From: Corticium candelabrum
Lineage: Eukaryota; Porifera; Homoscleromorpha; Homosclerophorida; Plakinidae
Reading direction: 5' to 3'
NCBI RefSeq assembly: GCF_963422355.1
Contig: NC_085086.1
Location: 9,531,936-9,595,935, forward strand
DNA: 64,000 nucleotides
Positions within the stretch are counted from its first letter, which is position 1; each line of letters starts with the position of its first letter. The notes under the pieces are model-generated. The model saw nothing but the letters and a program-made list of their open reading frames with translations. It searched no databases and was not told the DNA's origin. A program made the translations under genes and the position numbers. Shown here one piece after another: positions 45,343 to 55,730 of the stretch.

Positions 45343-48300
45343 ATGCTGACGATCTTTGCTTTCACAATAGCGCTATTACAGCCATCTGCAGTCTTCAGGT
45401 AATGCGCATCAAGCGTATTTGACTAGAACTGAGGGCACTACCGATAGATTGCTTTGACAACATTTTGTTGATGCGAAACAACGGCAGTTAGAATGCCTGT
45501 TTGGTCAGTTTTTAGTAAAGATCTTCTTTGTTGTAGTGATGATCTGCTGGTGACAGTTCCAGGCAGTCTGAAACTGGGCGTTCCTAACAACATCGTGCTA
45601 CACCTCGATTCGAGTTCTAGCCACACTGTGACCATACAGGCGTACAACGATGGTAAACGTGTGGCCTATCTACAGAAAGTCGTTGAACCTGGTAGGTTAC
45701 CTGATCACTAACAACTCGTGTGCGTTGCATTCATCTAATTTGCGGGTGATTGTTCTCTTTGTAGGAAGTCACACCACTTTGCCTCTCCAGGTACAGTGAA
45801 GGTTAACTTCCTATACTGTGTTTCTAATGTGTTTGCGTTTTGTGAAGCTAAATGCGACAGACATCGATGGCGGAAAGACTGGATCTCGTTGCAATGCCAG
45901 TGTTAGTCTGCTTATTCAATGCCCTGCTCTGTCTTTCCGTCGTCAGATGGAAGTGTTGCTTGACTGTTCTGGCGCGTCTGCTTACATTTTCACGGACAAG
46001 AGCGTCTACACTCCTGAACAAACTGGTAAACAGATTCTCAAAAGAGGTCTGCAAGACCTGTTTCTTCATGGTTTTTGTGGTCTAGTCTCGCTTCGTGTTG
46101 CTTGTTTGGATTGGAAGTTGACAAGTTTTGAAGAGCAGGTAACATTGTATTAGAATTGTTTATTCAAAAAGGGATTATAAATAATTGACCATGCCTATTA
46201 TTTACAGCTCACAATTGATGTCAAGGTTGGAGAAATTCAAATTTAATATTTGTCTATTAGCAATTGTCTATTTTGTTCAGAATCCAAAAGGAATTATAAT
46301 CCGGCGCTGGATTAGCGACATTCAGAAAGGATGTAAGAATTATACGTTGATAAATAAGTTTAATTAACTAAAGCAACTTTGTGCCACAGCACTATTTGAT
46401 GACTCATTTACAATTGACAGTAATCCACAATTTGGCATGTGGATTGTTGATGTTCGTCCTAAACAAGACAGTAAGGTATACAAACAGTATTTGCATCTGA
46501 ACTAGGGCTACTGCTAATGATGTGTCTGATCATTTCTCAAGGCACTGCCAATGGGCAGTATTCAGTTTGAAGTTAAAGATTACGGTTAGAAAGGCGGCAG
46601 TGTAAATAGTATTTCTATTGTAATACATCTCTGACTTTGTTACAGTTGTGCCTCGATACGAAGTGAAAATATCAGCTCCCGATTATATTATGAAGTCAAC
46701 AGCACCATTTTATATCACAGTAACAGCAACGTAAGATTACATTTGTGTTACAACATTGGTCAGTGGTAATGACATTTGGGTTTTAGTAAAGCTAGCAATA
46801 AAATATAGAATTACTAAACACATGAATTGAATTGTTGAATAATGACAGTTGACAATTGTTTGGCAGATGGTTATCATAATTCCTATAGAGAGATAAACAA
46901 ATTTCAATTGTTATTAAGTCTACTGTTATCATTTTATGACAGTTACATGTATGGTGAGCCAGTGAAAGGCAAGGCTGCAATAGAAACTGGTGTTATTTTT
47001 GAAAAAAAGTACCGTCCAATTAGAACAGATCATACAGAACAATCAGTAAACCCGAAATGTTTGTTTGAAATTCAACAATTAACAAAACATTTGCTACAGC
47101 TAGTTGACGGTGTGGCGCGATTTCGATTACCTGTAGAGAAGATTGAACAAGGATTGCCGTATGGATTTCCTTTGGGAGGAATCTTGAGAGTAAGAGCAAT
47201 AGTCACTAGTGAAGGAGTGAGTCTCACCGAAGAAGCCTCCATCGAAAAGACTGTATTCTCCGCCAAATCAGTGCTACTTGATATGTCAAGAAGCAGGGCA
47301 TTCTTCAAGCCTGGACTCATGTATGACTTAGAGGTATGTATTGATATACATTTACAAACAAAAAATAAAGAAGAAATTATAGTTTGGTGAGTTTAGGTTT
47401 TGGCTCGAACTCCTGGTGGCTCAGTTGTGGCTAGAACTGAGGTGACATTGCAGGCATTTTATAAAACAAAGGATTCGACAGAATTGTCTCGAATATTGTT
47501 TACGGGAAATGCTCTATCAAAACGGACGACTGATGATTCTGGATTTGCTGATTTTGCTTTTGACGTCCCACAAGCATCTGTAAAAGTTAAACTGCAGGTA
47601 TATATTCATGCCTATTTGCAATAACTAAAATACACTGTCTACTATTAGTGGTGGCAACATATATTTACATACGATTTTGGCATTGTATCTTATAGATAAG
47701 GGCACGTGGTAACCCTTGGACTGAGACAGAGTTGTTCCCAGAGGGATCTGTCAATGGCAAATATCTTATGATACGGCAACGTCGTACACGTTATGAGGTA
47801 GGACATAATGCTGATCACATTGATTACATTATTTGTCGCTATTGTACGCATTACCTTTCAGATCTGTACAAATTCAGAAAATCCGTGTGGAGAACAGCAG
47901 TACAGCGTGTATTCTTCCGACTCTGGCATAGAAACTACTCTCTGTTACACGGTAGTTGATGTCGGTCTGTTAAACGATCCACTGACTTATAATTTGTGAT
48001 CTTTAGCTTATTTGTCGTGGAGAAATTGCAGTCTCAAAATGTCGCTCTGTCAGCTCCTGGCCATACCAAATTGGCATCGAACTGCTACCAGTTGCAAGTC
48101 CTTGTTGCAAACTTCTGGTTTACTACCAAGATCAACAATCCCTAGTGGCCGACTACATTTTTGTGTACAGTCAATTGGCCTTCTCCAATAATGTATCACT
48201 ATTGTGCTTCAATAGCCAACCAGTGACGATAAAATTTGTATTTAGATTTCTTTAACACCACAAAGAACTAATCGCCCGTACTTTACACCCAATGAAGAGG

Positions 48301-48815
48301 TGTCCATAGATATCGAAGGAATTCCTGGTACAACAGTTTATCTGTCTGCCGTAGATGAAGGTGTGCAGTTGCTAGGAGACAACAGACTTACAGCGGCAGA
48401 GGTAGTTAGTTATCTAAACATAATTTCATGCAGTGTTACTAAAACGTCTTGAAGCAATAAGAACCACTGCAATCTATTTAGATGTTCAACAATCTTAAAG
48501 GCTGCAAACTGGGATGTAATGCAATTGGAGGACGTGACAGTGACACCATTTTCCAGGTAGGATTATATTCTATGTAAGAATAATTATAAAAAGAATGAGT
48601 ACATCACTGCAAGTGATAGTAAATTGGAATTATTACCAATGATATATTGTCTGCAGTAAGTGCTTGCTTTGTATTCAAAAATTGTTGCAGTAATTAGATA
48701 CATGACGTGCACATACATAATCTAATTGAGACTGATATAAATTTAATCTTGTTACATTTGCAGAATGCTGGTCTTGTATATGCGAAGAAGTCAAAAGCAA
48801 CTGACTACAACCCCA
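45343..48815 (+). CDS. C3-like gene: signal peptide and macroglobulin (beta-chain-like) domains
   Basis: The first exon encodes M-L-T-I-F-A-F-T-I-A-L-L, a typical hydrophobic signal, then A-V-F. MG1 follows (V-P-G-S-L-K-L-G). The family signature T-D-K-S-V-Y-T-P-E-Q ends the fourth exon. Next come L-T-I-D-V-K and N-P-K-G split across a microexon, F-G-M-W-I-V-D, P-R-Y-E-V-K-I, Y-M-Y-G-E-P-V-K-G, D-D-S-G-F-A, and near 48350 the Y-L-S-A-V-D-E-G-V motif of MG6. Several exons are tiny (26, 18 and 43 bp). A basic R-Q-R-R-T-R lies near 47785. I found no R-x-x-R in the exons directly before the anaphylatoxin domain, where C3 is normally cut. Confidence 0.85.
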
Positions 48816-51800
48816 GTAAAACAGCATTATATCTCAACACATTTTTGTAATATCAATGGTATCGATCTGTTTACAGTTTGTTTTTCGCCAGCAAAACTGG
48901 AGCATTCTTTTCCAAATCTGGAAGGTGTGAGGCAAGTTTTAATATTTGACTGTAAAAAATTTAATTACTACATTATAATGATATTAGCTTGCTGTGAGAG
49001 TGGTAGAGTTCACTGTAAGGACTGCGGTGCTGGGAGGAAGAACATGCATACTGAAGGGATACACACTGAAGCATGTCGCACTGCTTTCTCTCGTTGTTGC
49101 ATAGCTGCCAACGAGTATGACTCATGCAGTATTGGAGGTAGTGTCTTTGTGTGTCAGAACGCTAAAGGTATTGATACCGGTATTCTCTACATTAATAAAT
49201 AGGTCGGGTTAGAACTACCAGGACTACTGGTCATGGATCGTTTGGAAGTAGCCAGGACATTAAACCAACGGTATATCGATCATATTTTCCAGAATCCTGG
49301 CTCAAGATGACAACAAGAATTGGGTAAATTATTCTATTTTCTAAGGTCTTTTTCGTTATCTTTGTCAATATGTCTCATCTAGAGACCGAGGAAAGACAGT
49401 TTTGCATGTTAATGTTCCAGACTCCATAACCACCTGGCAAGTCAATGCGGTTGGAATTTCTGGCACTGGAATATTTGGAATGGCTTCACCTCAGCGCCTA
49501 AGAGTATTTTCTCCTATTTCTCTGGAAGTCACTTTGCCATATTCCGTCATACGAAATGAGCAATTTATTGTAAAAGCGACGGTTTACAACTACAATCATC
49601 TAACAAGCATTGATAACGTAAGTCAAAACAGCCGTGCTATTTGAAATGCTGCGGGTATATTTCTATTTCTATAAACAAAAGGAAACGACCTATACATAAA
49701 GTCTCTTGAGCTATAGAAGGAATAGGTTCCTCGCAAGCCAGGCTATTCCGCGCAGTCGCTGAGCTAAACGCACGTGAATCGCACGAGGAGGAGGAGCTTT
49801 TACCGGAATTGCTCCAGCGCGAGAAGAACCTGGTCGCTTTCGAGAACGTCATAGTGACGTGTGACCATGGATCCAGTTTCATAGCTTGTTGAAGCTAATT
49901 CGATTTCCTAAAAAGCTCGTTAATGTAATTGCGTTGATCCATAAAGCAGAGAGGTAACCCTCAGCAAAGAGCGCGTGAACACGAAATCCAGTGAGGCTTT
50001 TGATGAACAAAGTGATGGTGAACATTGAGCCCAAGAATGGCCTACATGGGACCGGTCCGCTGAACCTACACTCTCCAGTAACCTTTCCTTCTACTGAACT
50101 CATCTGCAGGGTTGCGCAAATTGAAACCGACGCAGAAGTGTTTCACCACTCTTGCGCGTCTACTCTGACATCTATAGTCTGTGGAGAAATGTTGTGAGAA
50201 CTGCCGGCTCAGTTTCACTCAACGGTTCATCAAAACAGTCGCCTAGAGCTTGTTGACCTCTCCACGTCATGATCAGATTGGCGTGTATTGCTAACGCAGT
50301 CTATGTTACGGTACTTTCGACTCAGCAATCAGCACTTTGTACAATAGTGGCTTTCCTCACGGTGAACTGGAAACATCTAGGCATGGGAAAACAGCAGTTC
50401 AGTGAACGTACCATGTTCAGGAAGTGTAGAGTTGACTCGTAGTTGCATGTGTTGTGTACTACGTATGACTTGTTTCAATGCACGGACTCTGACTGCTAAA
50501 TAGACACTAACCGCGTACAATGAGTTCTTTTCTCAAACTACCGCGCTGCAGATCTAGATTTGGCAGTGTACTGTTGGCGAAACTAAATGCTGAAAAGGAG
50601 TCGTGACACTGGAGAATATTAAATGGCTGAGCTGTATAGATACGTACTAGAAGCGAAAGATGATGTCAACTACGTACTTCGTGCAAAAGAAGCAAGTGCG
50701 TGAATCGATGGCGCGTGTTCTCAACTTTCATACCTATATGCTTACCGAATCGAATTAGCTTTATCAAGCTATGAAACCGGATCCGGGGCAAACGTCATTA
50801 TGACGTTCTCGAAAGCGACCAGGCTCTTCTCGCGTTGGAGCAATTCCGGTAAAAGCTTCTCCTCCTCGTGTGATTCACGTGCGTTTAGCTCAGTGACTGC
50901 GCGAAGGAGTTTAGTTTGCGAGGCAAATGGAATAGTAGTACTACATTGGGTGTACGCGCAATATTGTCATGGTAGCATGAAAATTGCACACAGGCTTACA
51001 CTTTCACCAAAATTATGGAAAGCGAAACACTAAGCTAATGACCCTCGAACTAATCAAATGTTTCTCTCTGAAATCATTAGACGACTTCGACCGGAAATTG
51101 AACTTTACTTTCTAGTAAAGTGAATATTGTTACATGGTTGTTCACTTGTCGTGTTTTGAAGGTTGCAGTAAACATGAAGTCAGATTCGTTTTATATGTGT
51201 ACAACTGCCGGCACAGAAAGAGCTACCGAGAAAAAAACAATTGAAACGATCCCTCCAAAGTCTAGTCACACGTTTCAGTTTCCTGTTGTTCCATTATCTG
51301 TCGGTGAGATTAAAATAGAGGTCATTGCAGAGCTAGAGTTACTACGAGAAGTGGTGACAAAAACAGTAATTGTTGAGGTAAATCGAATAACTATTTTAAA
51401 TTCGGCGTTTTCATTTCAGCTTAATAAGGTTTCCTTTTTATAGCCGGAAGGAGAAGAAAATGAGATTTCTTTCTCGAACTCATTAGATCCAAGTTGTACG
51501 CAACTTTGTGCTAGCAGCAAGACAATTATACATCTTTCTATTCTTTACTAGCTAACGGAGGACAGCAGAATTTCAATTTTAACCTAAGCATTCCAGAACA
51601 CTCGGTCAGAGACTCAGCTCAGCGTTACCTCTATATAACAGGTTGAACATTTAACAACATCAAAGCCAAAATTATAATTGATAATTAATTATCTCTATTT
51701 CTAGGCAATATGTTGGGTCCTGTGGTAGCACTGCAAGGGTTTGATAGTCTTCTTAGACAGCCTTATGGATCTGGGGAACAAAACACGAACATCTTCTGCA

Positions 51801-53977
51801 CAAACGTTATTGTTCTACTGTATCTCAACAACACTGGACAAATCAACAAACAAATTTTAGAAAAAGGAATTGCCAATATCCGCAACGGTACATTTATGTT
51901 ATGATCACTAAGTCTACATAAAAAATATTTATTTATTTCGACATTTTAGGTTACAGTCGTCAAATGATGTTCAGAAGGTCTAGCCCACCTGGATCGTTTA
52001 GCACATTTGGAGACAGTGATGCTTACGGAAGCACTTGGTTCAAACACTAGATTTTGATGGCTAAATACTGTTTCCAAGTATATTTCATTTTAGGCTTACC
52101 GCTTTTGTGTTAAAGTGCATTTGCTTAGTGTCAAGGCTGGAATTAAATGGTTCGATTGTGGATCCTTTGGTTATCAAGACTGGGAAAGAATGGTTGCAAA
52201 AGCAACAAGAACTGACGGGACAGTTCGTTGATCGAGGTCTGCTAGTAAATGTTAGTCTTCAGGTAAAGACATTAGACCAAATTTACATTGTGCGTGAAAC
52301 GATGGCGCTATATTGCTGTTGCTGGCAGGGAGGTGTACACAATTATTCTCACTCTTTAACGGCTTACGTTTTGATCTCGTTTCTCGAGTGTAGTTCAATC
52401 GCTGATTCAATTCAGGAAACGCAGACTACAGTAAATCAGCGAGTTTCTCCAACAGTAACGTGGGCAGCTCAGTATCTCAACGTCAGCATTAACAACCACA
52501 ATGGCACAGCATTTGAGTCAGCTATTGTTTCGTATGCCTTATGTTTAGTTAAAGACCGGAGAGGAGCAAGGGAAGCTTTAAGAAAGCTGTGGCGCATGGT
52601 TCGTGTCAATGACGGTAAGCAAGATTTCATATTTCAAATACATTAATAAGTGTTAACAAAGTTGCTAATTCCTAGTGAATGGAACTGCTGATTGGGTTAG
52701 TAAGAGCCCTACCAAAGCAGTGTCAATCGAAACGGCTGCATATGCGGTATTGGGTTTCCTTTGTATAGAAGATCATTCGTCTGCTAGTCTTGTCGTCAAT
52801 TGGCTAAACACACAACGTGATTTAGATGGAGGATTTGTCTCAAAACAGGTAAAATATTGTCTGTAATAGCTTCTTCTTACCTTGGTATATTGCTGTGGAA
52901 TACTACACTTGTTTGCATGGATGCTAGCTTACAGTTGTAGGTTTAGAATACAGTTGTCGGATTTTTTGCTAATGTATTTGCAATGTTGTGTGTGTGTGTG
53001 CGTGCGCGCGTGCAAGAGTGCAATTTCATGCGTGCATGTAAAACAGCAATCTGTATAGAATTACGTTTATCTACAAATGTGAGTTCTTTACAGGACACCT
53101 TGATCGCTATGCAAGCGCTGGCCGCCTATGCTGAGATAAGACATGAAAATGACTCTATTCTAATCATTAGTGTCAAGAGTTCTGAGGAGGATCAAACACA
53201 GTCCTTACAAATACAAAACGACCAAGCCAATGTTCGTCAAACAATAAACGTTAGTTGGCAATGCAAATTGTAAAAACTTTTTCACTCTATGATTGTCTTA
53301 GGTTTCCTTAAGTTCAAATGTTCAAGTAAACGTACAAGGGTCTGCAACGGGACTACTGCAGGTACAAGACCAATAACTCATGTCGTTTAATGTCTAATGT
53401 ATGTACATCTTAGGCTGGAATACGGTATAACACTCTTACTAGAAAAAAAGTCTGTAACTTTTCAACCAATGTTGACAATACGTTCGACGAAAACACGAAG
53501 ACGATGGAACTAACAGTCTCCGTCAAGTAAGTGTCTACCATCAGTAGATTCCATGTCAAACTTATAATTTGATCCCCGGTTGTTCAATTTGTGCATAGAT
53601 TTAAAGGCGAGGGCAACACTGGTATGGCTGTGGTATCTGTTCGTCTGCTCTCAGGCTTTGTTGTTGATGTGGAGTCGCTCAAAGTAAGCCAAGCTTGATG
53701 ATATAACGTTTGACGCTGTAATTGCTTTTTACAGAGAGTAACACGCGATGTGGTCCTGGTAAATCTTTATCACACTGAAAAGCAGTCCGTGAACTTCTAC
53801 TTTGATTACGTTAGTAGCACGATTCTTTATAGAGTGCTGTGTGCTTTGACTGAAATATGTTGTTACTGAATAGATTCCAAGTGAATCATTCGTTAGATTT
53901 TCTTTTACTGCAAGAAGGCTGATTGAAGTAGGATTTTTGCAACCGGCGCCGGTTACTGTTTACGACTACTACCATCC

Positions 53978-54027
<50 letters not shown>

Positions 54028-54160
54028 CTGAGGGTAAATTTACGTGAAATTACTGTAACTGATAACAAAGAGGGATTGCATGATACTTTGTAGAATCTGC
54101 TCTAATAATTTGAGAGCGCTCATTCGTTTGTTTTTTGTTAGTGCGTACGTGCGTGCATTA

Positions 54161-54222
<62 letters not shown>

Positions 54223-55115
54223 TATGTTTGTTTGTTTGTTTGTTTGTGTGCGTCTGTTTGTGTGCATGGTTCATATAAAGTATACCTCTAATCTAGTAAC
54301 TAATTTTTATCGATCACAGCAATTATATCTATTTCCTTCTCTGACACATATAGATGTCAGCTGCACAGTTACTTACGCACCTGATGGTGAAAGTTTGTTA
54401 TTAGCTTTGTTATGTAAAGGAACTCATTGTCAATGTGGAGCAGGTAATCATTACAATATACTTGACGAGTGCCAAATTGCAGCTAATAGTTGTGGCTAAA
54501 CAGGGAAATGTCCATTTTGCCAAAAATTTGAGAACAGCAGGAACAAGCCCGATAAAGACAGTCCAAAATGCGGAGGTAACCATCGACCACTTGAAATTCT
54601 TCTATATATTGCATAACGAGTTTGTCTATTTCTAGACAAGTATCCTCAGGCAGAGCCTAAAAAACAAAAAATTACACTAGATGGATTGAAAAGAGAAATA
54701 TGTTCAAAAGACTTTGGTGAGTCTTATGCAGAACGTGTTCAAATTTTCGTAGCTCACATTTGAATTCTTGATAGCCTACAGAATTTTATTAACAAGCTCC
54801 AAGACGTGGTGCAAGAATGGTTGGACTAAGATATTGGGAAAAATTGTGAAAATCCATAAACCAGGAATTCGCGAGCTGAACGTCGGTAAAATGATTAGAA
54901 TATGGAAAAGAGCGGATTGCGCTTGTCCAGGCTTTGTGAAAGGAGAGGAGTACCTCTACGTCGGGCATGACGGTCCCAAATTTCTGGTCGATCACAATTC
55001 AATTGTGTTGAAATGGGAAAGAAAATTGTTCAAAAATTATGTTAAGTTTTTAGGTAAGAAAGCTGGCTGTAACGTTATTTCACGTCGCTGGCGGCGTGTT
55101 GCTAACTTTGTTTGA
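45343..55115 (+). CDS. C3-like complement component / thioester-protein family gene, 40 exons
   Basis: Exons: 45343-45398, 45537-45691, 45765-45790, 45848-46025, 46086-46138, 46208-46225, 46281-46332, 46390-46475, 46542-46584, 46646-46730, 46943-47333, 47397-47597, 47696-47797, 47862-47951, 48007-48162, 48246-48401, 48482-48556, 48764-48815, 48892-48924, 48988-49137, 49203-49323, 49383-49617, 51162-51377, 51444-51507 (or -51492), 51552-51641, 51705-51887, 51950-52037, 52094-52262, 52329-52614, 52676-52848, 53094-53249, 53302-53361, 53414-53526, 53599-53683, 53735-53809, 53874-53979, 54354-54443, 54504-54575, 54636-54716, 54775-55115. Phases agree throughout, giving about 1,650 aa with no internal stop. 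Human C3 is similar in length (1,663 aa) and exon number (41). Domains run signal peptide, macroglobulin repeats, anaphylatoxin, CUB/TED, final macroglobulin, C345C. The thioester Cys is Ser. Likely secreted. With an anaphylatoxin and C345C domain it is of the C3/C4/C5 type rather than alpha-2-macroglobulin. Confidence 0.9.
48988..49137 (+). CDS. C3-like gene: anaphylatoxin (C3a/C5a-like) exon
   Basis: A single exon encodes A-C-C-E-S-G near the start and C-R-T-A-F-S-R-C-C near the end, with two more Cys between: the ANATO pattern of paired CC at both ends. Spacing between the CC pairs is slightly longer than the usual consensus. C3-like cleavage to release an active peptide would need an Arg just downstream; the next exon begins G-R-V-R-T-T-R, so a candidate exists. 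Activity is not shown. Confidence 0.82.
49726..50928. mobile_element. Foldback/MITE-like element 3 inside a C3-like intron
   Basis: About 1.2 kb within the 1.5-kb intron 49618-51161. Inverted arms of about 150 bp match (49726-49885 and 50765-50928; both read through GCGCAGTC-CTGAGC and GGTCGCTTTCGAGAACGTCAT-like stretches). GGAATAG flanks it at 49719-49725 and 50929-50935. The loop holds no recognisable gene. The arms are diverged, so the insertion is old. It does not disturb splice sites. Confidence 0.8.
51552..53249 (+). CDS. C3-like gene: thioester domain with GSGEQ instead of GCGEQ
   Basis: The helical thioester domain begins G-N-M-L-G-P-V and reaches Q-P-Y-G-S-G-E-Q-N-T at 51761-51787. 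The Ser codon is TCT at 51770-51772, one base from the Cys codon TGT. Further on come G-S-T-W-L-T-A-F-V across the 52037/52094 junction, the stretch L-L-V-N-V-S-L-Q-G-G where active C3 has V-I-H-Q-E-M-I-G-G, then L-N-T-Q-R and D-G-G-F near 52820 and K-Q-D-T-L-I-A-M-Q-A-L. With both the nucleophilic Cys and the catalytic-His position changed, covalent target attachment is not expected, as in vertebrate C5. The fold itself appears intact. Confidence 0.85.
53981..54025. repeat. (TA)n microsatellite
   Basis: Forty-five bases of TA repeats directly after the donor of the exon ending at 53979. Such a run at a donor could affect splicing or sequencing accuracy. Confidence 0.95.
54164..54245. repeat. 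(TG)n and (TTTG)n microsatellite
   Basis: TG repeats to about 54220, then TTTG units. It lies in the same intron as the TA run; both are absent from the corresponding intron of the duplicate at 43007-43241. Confidence 0.93.
54354..55115 (+). CDS. C3-like gene: C-terminal C345C/NTR domain
   Basis: The last four exons carry C-T-V-T-Y-A-P, C-K-G-T-H-C-Q-C-G, K-C-P-F-C-Q-K-F-E, a basic linker, then W-T-K-I-L-G-K-I-V, R-I-W-K-R-A-D-C-A-C and Y-L-Y-V-G-H-D-G, ending after K-A-G-C with about a dozen extra residues before TGA (55113-55115). This is the NTR fold used by C3, C4 and C5 for protein contacts. An intron after 55055 (donor GGTAAG) is possible but unnecessary. The copy at 42901-43933 is a decayed version. 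Confidence 0.82.
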
Positions 55116-55730
55116 CGATTATTGTGAGGTCTACGTGACTCTAGATTTTTTACACTGTGCTGAACGACTATTATAACAAAGAAACCATGCTTGCTACTGA
55201 TTAGTAGTAATACACGATTCTCAAACTTTCGAGTTGGTCGTTTAAAAATGTTTTCAGTTGCCTGATAGTTTAGTGAGTCCACATGGAACAGGCAATTGAA
55301 AGGTTACGGCAGCAAAACAAAGTAGTAAAAAATTATGCCAAAGTGGTGGTTCAACCAATCAATCTCTGTATTGTAATTTCTATGTTTTTTTTTCCGTTTT
55401 TATTCGAGTTAAAATTCAAAATTTTGAAAGTCTGAGTAATTTGCAATACTCTCGGTTTTAACGTTTCAAAATCTACAATTAAAGTTATATGCAAATTTCA
55501 AATTTTAAGTTTTGAAATTCAATTTCTTAATTTCATATTGAGATTTTAAGTTTCAAATTAATTTTAATTAATTTTTTAAAAATTTGCACTTAATTTTCAA
55601 ATTTTAATTTTTTGAAAATTCAAAATTTTAAATTCAATTTAGAAATTTTTAGGTGCACTGTATTAGAAATTGCTTTGCTGACGAGAAAGCGGACTTAGTT
55701 GTATATGTGAACTTATCCCCGGATTTCAAC
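55116..55730. other. AT-rich spacer after the C3-like gene
   Basis: No gene is seen. From about 55390 to 55650 it is an AT-rich tract of AAATTTT/TTTCAAA blocks much like the outer 200 bp of foldback 1. It may therefore be the outer part of foldback 2's left arm. Confidence 0.45.

Noticed and set aside
44962..45402. 146-codon ORF before the C3-like gene
   Set aside because: Only its last 19 codons (from 45343) look like protein, a signal peptide. The rest has no domain, so I start the gene at the inner ATG.
54080..54499. ORF with long Cys-Val run
   Set aside because: It reads through the (TG)n repeat and an intron; only the part from 54354 to 54443 is a real exon.
45343..55115. Alpha-2-macroglobulin or CD109 identity for the thioester-family gene
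   Set aside because: The anaphylatoxin exon and terminal C345C/NTR domain are features of C3/C4/C5-type proteins, and I see no A2M-type bait region.
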